A stretch of DNA of 64,000 nt, taken from positions 417,646 to 481,645 of the forward strand of contig NW_014577129.1 in NCBI RefSeq assembly GCF_000485595.1. Reading direction: 5' to 3'. The stretch is from Priapulus caudatus. Taxonomy: Eukaryota > Priapulida > Priapulimorpha > Priapulimorphida > Priapulidae. Made by a program: the position numbers and the translations under genes. Each line of letters opens with the position of its first letter. Positions within the stretch are counted from its first letter, which is position 1. Positions 49,301-59,295 of this stretch are shown here, piece by piece. The notes under the pieces were generated by a model. That model did not search any database, had not been told where the DNA came from, and was given only the letters and a program-made list of their open reading frames with translations.

Positions 49301-50934
49301 TTAGTCTGTGGCCGTGTTTAGTCTGTGATCCCCCCATAGTGTTGGCCCCCAACACAGCCTACTTCATTATCACGAGCATCAGTGATTCATACATGGAATC
49401 TGTTCATTGCAATCAGAGCTACTGTTACGTATGCAGTTACGTCAGCAGTTACGTTAGCATTGCGTACGGCCGAGCATGCGTAACTGTAAACAAGTCAGTC
49501 AACTGATTTGTTGGACTGCGGATTTCAATTAGACATTTCTTAGTAACCAGCAGTGATATTGGACAAACTAATACGCGTTTGGCTATAAGGTAATGTACTT
49601 ATTAATTACACAAGGTGCCAGTTACTGTAGCATTCGTCAACTTTGCATAATCAATGGGCCTATTATTCTTTTAATAATAATGTTTCTTTTATTTTGCTTT
49701 TAGGAGAGCAGAGTTATTTTAACGTTGTCTAACCCTAGTCAATATGAGATGCACGTCATTGTTTTGCCCAGCGAATTGCCAGAAGATGTTGGAAATTGCA
49801 AGGCAAGTTTTTTTGAATAAATAACTATATACAGTAGTAGAAACATAATTAGTTGCTGCTAAATTTTGGAGTGTCATGCTATGTGACTATACTCTGACTA
49901 TAATCTAATGGAATTAGTATCGACTTTTATTTGTTTTGTTTTTTAATTCACTAGGTGGTGCTGCCGAAGACTGAGCTGGTGCTTGCAGCTAAGGACGAGA
50001 CAGCAGAGTTTGATGATGCGGGAGAGCCACCTCGCGACTACAAGGACGATCCACAGTAAGAAACTGTAATCTGCGCTGATGCCGTACATGTGTCAGTAAC
50101 AGTGTCTGTGTACTGTATCATGTCTACTTATATTAGCCTCATGCTACGTAATGGCTATACTGTGTATCTGAGTTGTATGTGACATTGGTGTGTGTAGTAG
50201 ATGCTATCATGACTTAGTTTGGCAAATAGTATATCGCTGTTAGCAATTGTACCTTTCATATGGAGTCCTGTATGTATGTCAGTAATTGCATATCGACAAA
50301 GTGGTAAATTCTTGCTGACTGCATGTGTATGTTTGTCGCAGGGTGGTAGTGTTCCGTAAAGCAAACAAGCTGGGGTTTGTTGTGAAAATTACTCCAAATG
50401 AATCTGCAAAAGAAGCATGGGTGAGTAGATCGCTTAATTATAGGCTGGGATAAGCTCAAATATCTTAGATGAACTAATAGCAAATGATTACTGTATCAAA
50501 ACCATTTGCTGATCGACTGATTAGTTGATGAAGAACAAATCATGAACACACGTGCTGTTTCAATAACTGTTAAGCATAAGTTTTGTATTACTATTATCAA
50601 AATTAAATGAACACAACTAAAAAATATTTCCCACAAAACAACCGGTTTCGGCTAGTGTATTTCTCCTCATCATCATAGTATCAATAGGCTTTTCGGTAAA
50701 ACATGGAAATCTAAGCATATTGAAGATGGGTGTAAGCATTGAGGGCGATTATCCATTGAGGATCTTCACTTAAGATTTCACTGTCGTGTCCTATATGTGG
50801 ACGTGGCCTATATATGCACATTATTCATGCAGGTGTCATTCATGATCAAGTACGACTACAGACAGGTGGCACTGGAAGCAGAGGCCCCACAACCAACCTG
50901 GCTACACCAGCATGTTGCTTGCAGGATCGGCTAG
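43042..50934 (+). CDS. dctn4: dynactin subunit 4 (p62), complete, 13 exons
   Basis: Pointed-end subunit of dynactin, the cytoplasmic dynein activator. Exons: 43042-43170, 43482-43552, 43805-44031, 44466-44503, 44877-44981, 46401-46468, 46695-46807, 48120-48303, 48622-48676, 49704-49802, 49955-50055, 50342-50420 and 50833-50934. All phases agree and give 456 aa, close to the vertebrate length. The N-terminal cysteine-rich region has [48 protein letters not shown] and [14 protein letters not shown]. Mid-region: [20 protein letters not shown]. Exon 8 has [20 protein letters not shown] and [11 protein letters not shown]; later [17 protein letters not shown]; the end is [12 protein letters not shown]. 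The exon 8 acceptor was set at 48120 (TTTTTCAG) because it gives a family-like segment of the expected length. Intron 10 uses a GC donor (AAG|GCAAGT). Introns hold an ACT microsatellite, a micro-palindrome, two TTAA-type elements and a Z-DNA-like satellite. The neighbour downstream is convergent. Confidence 0.95.
43305..43398. repeat. (ACT)n microsatellite in DCTN4 intron 1
   Basis: About 30 ACT triplets; encodes only Thr runs if translated and lies downstream of the exon 1 donor. Confidence 0.95.
43613..43654. mobile_element. CAGGAGT micro-palindrome, 42 bp, 7-bp direct repeats
   Basis: CAGGAGTAAGATAATATAGA and complementary half ending ATTATCTTACTCCTG, flanked by exact direct repeats ATATAAT (43606-43612, 43655-43661). 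In DCTN4 intron 2. Confidence 0.8.
45140..46085. mobile_element. piggyBac-like non-autonomous element with ~185-bp TIRs, in DCTN4 intron 5
   Basis: Flanked by TTAA on both sides (45136-45139, 46086-46089). Terminal repeats start AGGACAATTGAAGTCAAATT and remain recognisable for about 185 bp, through AACGTTTTTATACATAGAAA and CATGTGACATCACAGCCCCA (right arm: GGGGCTGTGACATCACATGA). TTAA target duplication is the hallmark of piggyBac and some related superfamilies. No transposase; the interior carries a P2X7-ballast-like exon on the minus strand. Confidence 0.85.
45552..45894 (-). CDS. P2X7 intracellular (ballast) domain-like first exon, partial
   Basis: From ATG at 45894, [19 protein letters not shown] leads an acidic stretch, then [20 protein letters not shown] and the cysteine-rich core WCSCSVCEL followed by [10 protein letters not shown], ending FDARPG at a good donor (CCAG|GTGAGT, 45551). 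The Tyr-x-Phe-Glu-Pro stretch plus WCxCxxC...ECxCC pattern matches the zinc-binding ballast region of the P2X7 C-terminal tail; many invertebrate genomes have multicopy proteins with this region but no channel part. An upstream in-frame ATG lies in the terminal repeat (45978). Only one exon is present, ending in a donor with no partner in the element, so it is either an exon trap or the remnant of a longer gene. Function unknown. Confidence 0.7.
47263..47350 (+). pseudogene. SAP-domain N-terminal fragment
   Basis: An ATG opens [20 protein letters not shown] then [10 protein letters not shown], which fits the first helix and turn of a SAP DNA-binding motif (LxxxLxxRGxxxxGxK). At 47351 the sequence changes to a GCACGTACAC satellite before the second helix (LxxRL) is reached. 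Lies in DCTN4 intron 7 on the same strand. Probably a piece of a mobile-element gene; not a functional domain. Confidence 0.6.
47351..47850. repeat. GTGCACGTACACGTGCGTGC minisatellite
   Basis: About 500 bp of alternating purine-pyrimidine units with frequent perfect GTGCACGTACACGTGC palindromes. All six frames stay open for long distances. Z-DNA or cruciform potential inside DCTN4 intron 7. Confidence 0.9.
48863..49661. mobile_element. Long-TIR element in DCTN4 intron 9, probable TTAA type
   Basis: Left arm AGGCCCATTGATTATGCAAA runs about 140 bp through GCCAAACGCGTATTAGTTTG to TTTCTTAGTA-type sequence and is matched by the reverse complement ending TTTGCATAATCAATGGGCCT at 49661. Left flank is TTAA, right flank ATTA (one mismatch). 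Interior is non-coding, with GGTGACGTCACATGTTGCTA resembling the GTGACATCAC block of the element at 45140, so the two may be related. Confidence 0.75.
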
Positions 50935-52510
50935 ACTGGGTTGTGCTAGAGGGCGCCACAAAGACTGCACGTGCAAACAGATTTTTTGCCGCAAATTCCA
51001 GTGCGGCGTGTGGCTAGATAGCGTCTGCAATGTGGTATCATCTGCGCATGTTTAGTGTGACGTCTCTGCTACGTGGCCGCACGTAGTGGTGGTACACCTG
51101 TTACACCTGCTGGGGTTAAACTGCTAGTAACAGTCATCGATTGGCTGGTTAAATTTGCTGTGATATTAGATCTCACAAAGCAACAACAGCAAATGTTCAG
51201 TTCTGCTATTGAGGCCAGGTTCAGTGTGAAACACAATGCACCGTTGTGCCTCTCAGGCTCTCAGTTTAAAACGAAGTTAAGCCTTTTCATGTGCTAAACT
51301 ATAATCTTAGTATGCAAATCTAGCCGATCGTTGTATGTCCTACTGTGTGCGTTGGTGGTTGTGAATGGTGGCAAATTTGTATGTAACAATATACATCTAT
51401 TATTATGAAGCTTGAGATGTGCACAGAATATTTGCTAATAGTATACATATTAGTTGCATATTACAGGATGACCAGGTGTGTCCAGCATGTTGCCTCAACC
51501 TATTACAGTATAGCACTATTTATATAGCTTTGCAAGCACTAGTCAGGTGGACGAAAATTAATTTTCAAGATTAACCCAGTATAATGACAGGGTAACATGT
51601 AAGAAGCTTTTATTGTTGACACAAGTATAGCCAAGATTGCAAGTAAAATTGTTCAGACCCTCATATCCAGACATGTGTATCTATCAATTCACATATGTCC
51701 CAGCTTTCCTCAGCATATATATAACAGCTGCATGCTATAGGTAGTTTGGACCACGCATGATGCAAGGCTGACATTGATATAGGTATAGAATAAACTCTGT
51801 ATATCAAGTAATATTTTAATTAGCTTAATTCAGGAATGCTCTGTCAGTCACATGATAACTATGGTGTTTATGAACGTATTGACTCGAAAGTAAGGCAAAC
51901 GCAAATGTAATGCATACTAAAATGTGCACCTAATGTATACAACAGGTGTGGTTTATTCCTGTACTTTATTTATTATTCATTATAAAATAAATACTTGGTT
52001 TTGCAATGGAGCACAGGAGCCTCTAGATCTTTTTATAATACAATCCACGAATGTCACATACAGGATTTACTATAGCATATACACGTACGTATGTACAGTT
52101 AATATTTCTTATTAGAAACGAGTTTTTAACAAAAATCTACACTGTGTAACAGTGGTGTGGTGGTGTAGAATTTAACAGTTTGTAAACAGAAGCAGGTATG
52201 CGTTTAGATAGTCTTTAGCACACTTATGCACATCAGAACTAAACATGGTTATGTACGAATATCATTTCGTAAGTTGAAACTCGTTTGAATTTTAAAACCC
52301 CAAATCATTCCCACATCAATTTTCTTGTTATTTAACAGGTATTTTATGAGTTGAAAATCCTTCTGCTTTAGGATCTTTAATCTATCATTAATTACCTAAT
52401 TAACTTTCCTGACTTCAGTAAAGACATTGTTAGATGAAACATCAAGGCAGCTCCAAGCACACTAACAATGGTAAGAAAATGTAAAGATTATGCACAAGCA
52501 CATCATGTAG
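50935..52510. other. DCTN4 3' UTR and intergenic DNA
   Basis: Sequence after the DCTN4 stop. A polyadenylation-type AATAAA occurs near 51789 (ATAGAATAAACTC), but transcript end cannot be fixed. No other coding sequence seen. Confidence 0.4.
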
Positions 52511-52578
52511 ACTCCATGCAGTGTGATGATTTGCCGTTCTTAACATCGATAACGGAAAATCATCACACTGCGTGGAGT
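52511..52578. ncRNA. 68-nt near-perfect hairpin, candidate miRNA precursor or micro-MITE
   Basis: Arm ACTCCATGCAGTGTGATGAT + TTGCCGTT pairs with AACGGAAAATCATCACACTG + CGTGGAGT: 28-bp stem with one G:U-compatible change and one mismatch, 12-nt loop CTTAACATCGAT. Size and loop fit a pre-miRNA, but perfect stems are also typical of small foldback elements, and I see no clear flanking direct repeat. Strand undetermined. Confidence 0.35.
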
Positions 52579-53609
52579 GTAACCATGTTGCCATTCATTC
52601 CATCAATCTATGGAACAAAACTACACCGCACCTGATTATTCCTCCCACTTCCACTAGTTAGGCCAGTTAGAAATGTCAACCCTTGCATTTTCTGTTTACT
52701 ATCACGACTGCTAGCCCAATAAGTTTGATGGCTACATAAGCACACAGTCACCACTGAAGTTGCTGAGTTGCTCAAACATTTTACATCACCCTATTACATA
52801 GATATACAAACACCAGAACAGAGCTGACACTGTTCAAGCTGTAGCACGAGCAATGTCTAGGGCACGCTGCCCATGGACGGTCGACTTCTGACGGATGGCA
52901 GCCTTCCCACCCAACCACCAGAACGTGATGAGATATATGGGACAAGTACCCCCTGGCACGCTGAAACGTGAAATCGGTAATCTTTGACGGTTGACCAGAG
53001 GACCTGCTGATCTCTCACTATCTGAACTAAATCATAGTCCCCTGCATAACCGAGTCCACACGTCGTTGTCCGTGACAGCAACGTAAGAGCAGGCACATGA
53101 ACGTTTAGAGTTTGCTAGGCACCAGTATCATCTAACCTCGAATACCAATAGTATCCCAGTATTCTCACACAAAGCTCCTGCTTGAAGTAGGGTAGGTGAG
53201 GAATGTCTATAACATGGCCATATAAATGCAGCGGTCCAAACGGCAGTCAAGAAATATAAGAATATATCATTTGCTGTTTGCTGTGCAGGGTGTGAATTCA
53301 AGAGATCACATGTGATATTGCCGTGGTACTGCTGGAAGAACCATTTAAAAGATATTTACTCTTTCAGTCAGCTTACAATCAACATAATGCAATATTAAAT
53401 ATCACAGATAAATATATCCCCCTCCATGGACCACTGCCATGAGATGCACAAGGAACTAGCTACTACCCTATCTTCCACAGGTGTGGTACGCACAAGATTA
53501 TTTTTGGCATTATTTACTCACTTTACATCTCACTACTGTTATCATGGCCAGCAACATATCTCACAATATCCAATATTTTATCAGCTTCCGGGGGTTTAAA
53601 TAATAAAAC
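52579..53609. other. No gene recognised
   Basis: A minus-strand frame at 52857-53096 lacks recognisable motifs and a credible splice context downstream of the YccV-like gene, so it is not called. Confidence 0.35.
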
Positions 53610-54242
53610 TAGGGGTGCACCGGATCCAACTTTTCAAGAACCGGAATCGGAACTTAAGCTGGGAATAAACTTTTGGCCCAATATTGCACAAACTCACTCG
53701 GCCTGAACGAAATATTATTAGCAGGCACATCACTCAGGCGAGTAGGACAATGCTCAAAGTTCTAATTACAGGATGGTTGTTAGGTGTATGAATCATCTGC
53801 TTACAGTGCATAATTCTGGCATCTTATTCGCGAGCGAATTCTGTGGCAAAACCTGCATGTTGCAGTATCCCTGGGTTTAGTCGATTATTTTCAACCAACA
53901 GACATGCCATTCCTGTGGCTCTAAGAGTATTTGATTTGAAAAGAAAATCTCGTGAATCACCTAACATCAGTTAGGTTCAGTTCAGTTAGTTAGCCGATGT
54001 TCAAGTGGCAAGCGTTTTTTGGGCAGAATAGTGTGAAGTTGTTAACACTATATTGTCAGCAAGTTGAGTCTATTGACTCTCAACTACATTCAGTGACTGA
54101 TCTTTTGATCTTGATGACGCTTGTAGCTGAAATTAAATTAGGAAAAAGTTCCGGTTCCGGCCGACTGTTTCTGAAGGGTTCCGGCCGGAACCGGAACTCT
54201 GAAAAATTGGGGATCCGGCCGGATAGTTCCGGTGCACCCCTA
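53610..54242. mobile_element. hAT-type MITE, 633 bp, exact 8-bp target duplication
   Basis: Ends TAGGGGTGCACCGGATCC and GTTCCGGTGCACCCCTA form inverted repeats of at least 15 bp, extended by GGAACCGGAA-type subterminal repeats. Flanked by exact direct repeats AATAAAAC (53602-53609, 54243-54250). An 89-codon frame inside (53997-54266) runs out through the right end and has no transposase motif. Confidence 0.88.
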
Positions 54243-54787
54243 AATAAAACAATGCATTTTCCGTAGAACTAAGGATGGCGGTAGATCCAAGTAAGAAAAA
54301 AAAGGAAACAAACACAAGATCCTGATAAATACTAAAACAGGCAAAGCACAAGGTGAAAAGCAAGTCTACTGGTAATTTTAACTCAGTGAATGTCTTGGTG
54401 CCTTTAATTTCACATGGCTAAACATGAAATTTTAATTCTAACTAACGGTTGTACGGAGAAGGCCCAATGAGTAAATAAAAACAATCCCGATTTCCAAACA
54501 GGTTCTGTGAGATTACAGGTGCCTGTCTGCAGGGCATGCATCCCATACTCGCACCACCACGCATGACACCTGACATTCAGATGATAACAAAATAACTCCC
54601 TGACACCGCTTGGCCTTTGACGATTCACATGCCCAGCGATTCTCAGATTGACTAGCATGACGATGTGAAGACACCCAGCTGACATGTGAGACCTCCCTCC
54701 GTACGATGTTGTGGCGGGTACACTGCCTTGATTCACGACGAACACAGTACAGTGTTAGCGAGCACTGCATTCCTGTATCACTCCACA

Positions 54788-57157
54788 CTAGTCGTGGGGG
54801 TACAGGGCCTTGAGCCACGGTCGGATGAGGTACTGCGTCCCATCATAATTCTCAAAGTAGTCGTCCAAGACCGGATGGATGATCTGGGGAGAAAGTATAA
54901 GCACAACCGCGTGTGACATAGACAAAAAACAAGACAACTAGAGTGTGACAACTACACGCATTTCTAATGAATGTGTTAAAAGTATGTTCGCGAAGATGTT
55001 AAAGACATTGCAGTACAGCAATGCTTACGTTCACACTAGGCAGTAGATAGAAAATGCACACGGCAAGCACAAGATCATGATATATAGGTAAAGCAAAAAG
55101 TGAAAAGCAAAACTGCTGGTAACATATCACTCAGTACATGTAATTTCTGCGAAGGCATGACAGTGTTATAGTATGCTTATGTGAAATATGTTAGTGACAA
55201 TTTAATTACGGTCGTACCTTAGTCTGTTTTAGCACTTCAATGTTTTCCTGTGGGATGTAGGTGCTCTGCGGTGTAGGCCGATCTCGCGTATCCACTATCA
55301 CCGAGTAATTGGGCTGCGTTCGCCAGTCCTAAAAGCCCCGGCATAAATTGCTTTAGTGAGTACCGATATCAATGTCGCAGCCAAGTAATAAGTAAACTTT
55401 AGATGGTCTCTAATTGTTGGTGAGTAATCTAATCAATGTAAAATCAAACATATCTTATAACCTGTAAAGTTTTCCAAAATGCATGCAAGACATAATTTAT
55501 TCCAAATTTAGGCAGTAAATGGAAGCATTTGTGTCTATACTTTACCACACGTGTACTTACCGGTTTATCATCAGGATGATTTTGATTCACCCACCACTCT
55601 GGTGCCTGCAATTACATGTTCAGTAAATATCACATGTACCTACAACATTGTGAACTGATGCACAATTATACTAAAATTTGTATAACAAAGTATTCAAGTG
55701 GCATTTACATACTAACCCCAACTGTGTTGTATTTTCAAACATTTCATTGTTGAACATCTTTAATCTAGTGTTAGCATACAGACACGACTTAGTGACGACT
55801 ATATATTTAATAATTTACACCAGAGTAGATTTTTACCACTGTAGTCCGTTAGTCTGAAACTACCACACTTATACAGGAGTAGTTTACATTAACAACTAGT
55901 CTGGGGGACTACCTAACTACCCAGCATCAACTTAACTACGCACTTTCAGTTTTTAACCAACAAGGACGAATAAACTAATAATTGAAAATAATTTTCTTTC
56001 TTGCATATTGTTCGCAATTACTTCTGATTTACATTCTGATAACTTTATTTTAAATGAATTAGGCCACCGATGATCAAATATACTTAAAACTTGTATGGGC
56101 GCAGTCATGTTTGTTGATATGCCATGTGTAGAAGGACTTCACTCGTTTTGTTGAAACTCACAGAATACCAAAATTCTTCACTATCAGAATTGCTCACGAA
56201 CTACAAAATTACAAAACCTGGTAGTTCCTATGACTACCAGACAAGGAAGGTTTGTTTCACACACTGATTTACACTATCAATTGCATTTAATGTGATTTAT
56301 TTTCTTTATTGCACCATATAGTGACATTGGTTGATACTTACTTTTGCGTCTTCATCCCAACCTATGATAACTCCTCGGTAGCCCCATATTTTGTGCTTTA
56401 TCACTTGCCCTACTCTGAACTTCACTTTGGAAGAGCGTGGAGATCTGGGTGTTGTTGATTCTATAATAAATCACAGCCACTAATACTCCAGAGTAGAAAT
56501 ATAGTTCAATAAAAGCTCATAAACATGGCACTAGCTTGTTGAGAAACAGCTCAGAGAGAATGACAAACATTTTCTGTACATTTGAAAACAATACATTCCA
56601 AACATCTTCTAACGATCGATAGTACTAATCATGAGTATAGTCAATAATTAAAATCAAAGGTCTTGCTTATACATGTTATACATATATATATATCAGGAGT
56701 GAATAAATACATTCCAGCAATAACATTCCAAAACATAGAATAAGAAACCTACTTGCAAAATAGCCTTTACCATCTTTATTTTTGTATGCAAGAACTTCCA
56801 AGGCTGGGGATTCACCTAAGTCATCTGTGACATTAAGAAAACTTATAGAAATATTTATATGAAATGTCGAACACATATATAGATAACACAACACAGAGTG
56901 ATGACAATCATTACCACAATTGTGAAGGTTTAGTCACTGGCAATATTATTGTTGTCCACAATTTTGAATGCTATTTTTACCTGTGTACTTATTTAAAACA
57001 CCAGAAACAAAATAAGAGCCAAGAACAGAATGAAATATTACCTACAACTGTAGATTTCTGCAATGATTTCCCCCTTTTCCCTAGCACTTGAATAACGAAC
57101 TTTTTCCAGCTTTGTAGAGAAAAATATTTGTGGAATTTGCTGATTTCTGTAAACGTC
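54788..57157 (-). CDS. YccV-like (hemimethylated-DNA-binding fold) domain protein, 5' partial
   Basis: Minus-strand exons: 57042-57157, 56753-56824, 56342-56460, 55561-55605, 55218-55328 and 54788-54883 (stop TAG). All phases agree. The C-terminal domain has KFRVGQVIKHKIWGYRGVII, GWDEDAKAPEWWVNQNHPDD, NYSVIVDTRDRPTPQSTYIP, QENIEVLKQTKIIHPVLDDY and FENYDGTQYLIRPWLKALYP. This is the YccV/HspQ beta fold found also in FBXO21 and POLDIP2; neither the F-box nor the ApaG domain of those proteins is seen here. In bacteria the fold tunes Clp/Lon proteolysis; the role of this protein is unknown. The first exon shown begins inside a codon (needs two bases from upstream), so at least one 5' exon lies beyond 57157 and was not found. 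Convergent with DCTN4. Confidence 0.8.
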
Positions 57158-58707
57158 CTAAAAAACAAACATTTAATTAGTGACACTAAATTAATACATA
57201 CAGTAGCTATACATGCATGACATTACATTTTGTATTATCTTCTAGCTTCTGGATATCCCCTTGGGAGTAACTGTCATTATTATATAGAGCCTTAATTTTG
57301 TTATGGCAAAGTATCACTGTAACCTAGATTCACGAACTCATGATGCTATGCTAAGTGTCTAATTGGCATGAGTTGGCACGGACCTGCTATAACTCTGTTT
57401 TTTTTTATTCTCCAGAAACCTTCAAACAACGGTTGCATGATATCAGTGGGGCAGCAAGCTTTTATTAGTCTAACAGAAATTAAAAAGAAACTCTGGAGGT
57501 AGACCCTCCCTTGTGAGTATGTCTAGGAGAACCAAAGTGGGGAATCTTTAGTGGATGCAGGGCTAGTTTTTATCAAGTGATAATTGTTATAATGATTATG
57601 TTGTTTAGCAATTATAACCAACACCCTTTTAGCTAGCATCTACTCTCCTTCTGCGATAGGCAACTAAGGGAATCAACCAGAACAGTGATGCTCTTCCCAT
57701 GATACTAAGCATTGTTAATGAATCATGGAGCTCTTCCCTGTAGCATCTTATTTGCAGTGTTTATTAGTCATGATCGATCGATCCTAGACGTTGGAAACAT
57801 AATATAAACGATAGTTGGTCAGATAAAGGTGGTGTATCAGTGCAGGCCATTTGACTGCCTGGGTCAACTACTGATATTCTGCTCGAAGAAAGACTGGTGG
57901 TGTGGCTTCATTGTGATTTTGCCCAGGTTTGTGTACTATGTGTGCATACATGCTGCATGGTGTCAAAGAAAACTCCAAGTAATATATATGGTGTTGTTTG
58001 CTAATGTTTAATGCTAATCCACGCTAGCTTAATCCATGGTATCATGCGCGTGCGTTTTTCCACTTATCCCGTTGGTGAATGTGATGGCGATGCATCTAGT
58101 AGGGTTGAATTCCTGTAACCCGGTTGAGCTCTTCCTCTGATGTAGTCATCTCGCATGTCTTCTATTAATTTCTCTATGCCTTCTACTGGCATATTTTTTC
58201 AGTACTGTAGGCAGGCTGATCATATTATATCCTATCTGGGGGTATATCCTATTTGAGTTGGCCGATTTGTGGTGTTGAATCATTGCCCCGATTTTGTAAA
58301 CACCGACTTCGCTGGGTGGAATTTCAGCCCAATCCTAGTTTAGCACCACAGATTAGTCTAGCACATTTGCGAAAATGAGGGCTGGGGTACCAAACTAGGA
58401 TTGTGCGGGAGGATCGTCTAGTCGAATGCAATTTTATTTTTAACTAGTGACAGTAGTGTCGTGACGTGGTGTCTGGTAACTGGTGAGTGGTGTCACTGAC
58501 ACAGTCACTGAGGCTGAAGGGGTTGTTGTATATGTAGTACCCGAGGTGTCGGCGAGTATGTCGCCTACGCCTACTCCCTATCCCTAACCATATCAAATAG
58601 TTACCTCAGGTACATATTATACGCCATTATACGACAAAGACCCTTCGTGCATCACTGAGTCACGTGTGAGGCCAGGGGCATGATGATGGAGAAGGTAGAG
58701 TATACAA
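57158..58707. other. Upstream of the YccV-like gene; 5' exon expected but not identified
   Basis: Contains AT-rich DNA with no frame I can join in phase to 57157. No known motif. Confidence 0.35.
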
Positions 58708-59183
58708 CTCGCAGCTAGGGCCTGCATACCTCCCAAATGGCCATTGGTTGATACAAATCTAGTTAATTTTTCAATTAAATTTTAATTAGGGTTAGGCCCT
58801 TAGGGTTAGGATTAAGATTAGGGTTAGGGTTAGGGTTAGGGTTAGGGTCACAATGCACCATAAAAGTTTTATTAAAACAGGAGTTTCAGGCACGTGATTT
58901 GTATCAACCAATGGGATTTGGGAGGTATGATTAAGGCCCTAGACTCGCGGTTAGAACTCGCATACCTCTCAACTCCCATTGTTGGATACAAATATAGTTC
59001 ATTTTTTAAATTAAATTGTAATTAGTGTTAGGGTTAGGGTTAGGGTTAGGATTAGGGTTAGGGTTAGGGTTAGGGTCACAATGCACCATAAAAGTTTTAT
59101 TAAAACATGAGTTTCAGGCACGTGTCGTGATTTGTATCAACCGGGCAATAGGATTTGGGAGGTATGCAGGCCCTAGCTGCGAG
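58708..59183. mobile_element. Tandem pair of MITEs, each with a TTAGGG core
   Basis: Outer ends are a perfect 23-bp inverted repeat (CTCGCAGCTAGGGCCTGCAT + ACC and its complement at 59161-59183). Unit 1 (to about 58938) and unit 2 (from about 58960) share GTTGATACAAAT / ATTTGTATCAACC subterminal repeats, TCACAATGCACCATAAAAGT, and an internal (TTAGGG)n tract of 5-8 repeats at nearly the same place. Confidence 0.8.
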
Positions 59184-59295
59184 CAAGGAGCTAAAGCAAG
59201 GAGCAAGGAGCAAGGAGCAAGGAGCAAGGAGCAAGGAGCAAGGAGCAAGGAGCAAGGAGCAAGGAGCAAGGAGCAAGGAGCAAGGAGCAAGGAGC
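59184..59295. repeat. (AGGAGCA)n minisatellite
   Basis: About fifteen 7-bp AGGAGCA units starting directly at the right end of the MITE pair. Frames are artefacts. Confidence 0.95.

Noticed and set aside
52857-53096. Minus-strand 79-codon frame downstream of the YccV-like gene
   Set aside because: No recognisable motif; the preceding gene already ends with a stop at 54788 and no acceptor joins them.
56693-56720. Seventh CAGGAGT micro-palindrome
   Set aside because: Only the left half (CAGGAGTGAATAAATAC) is present, without a complementary right half.
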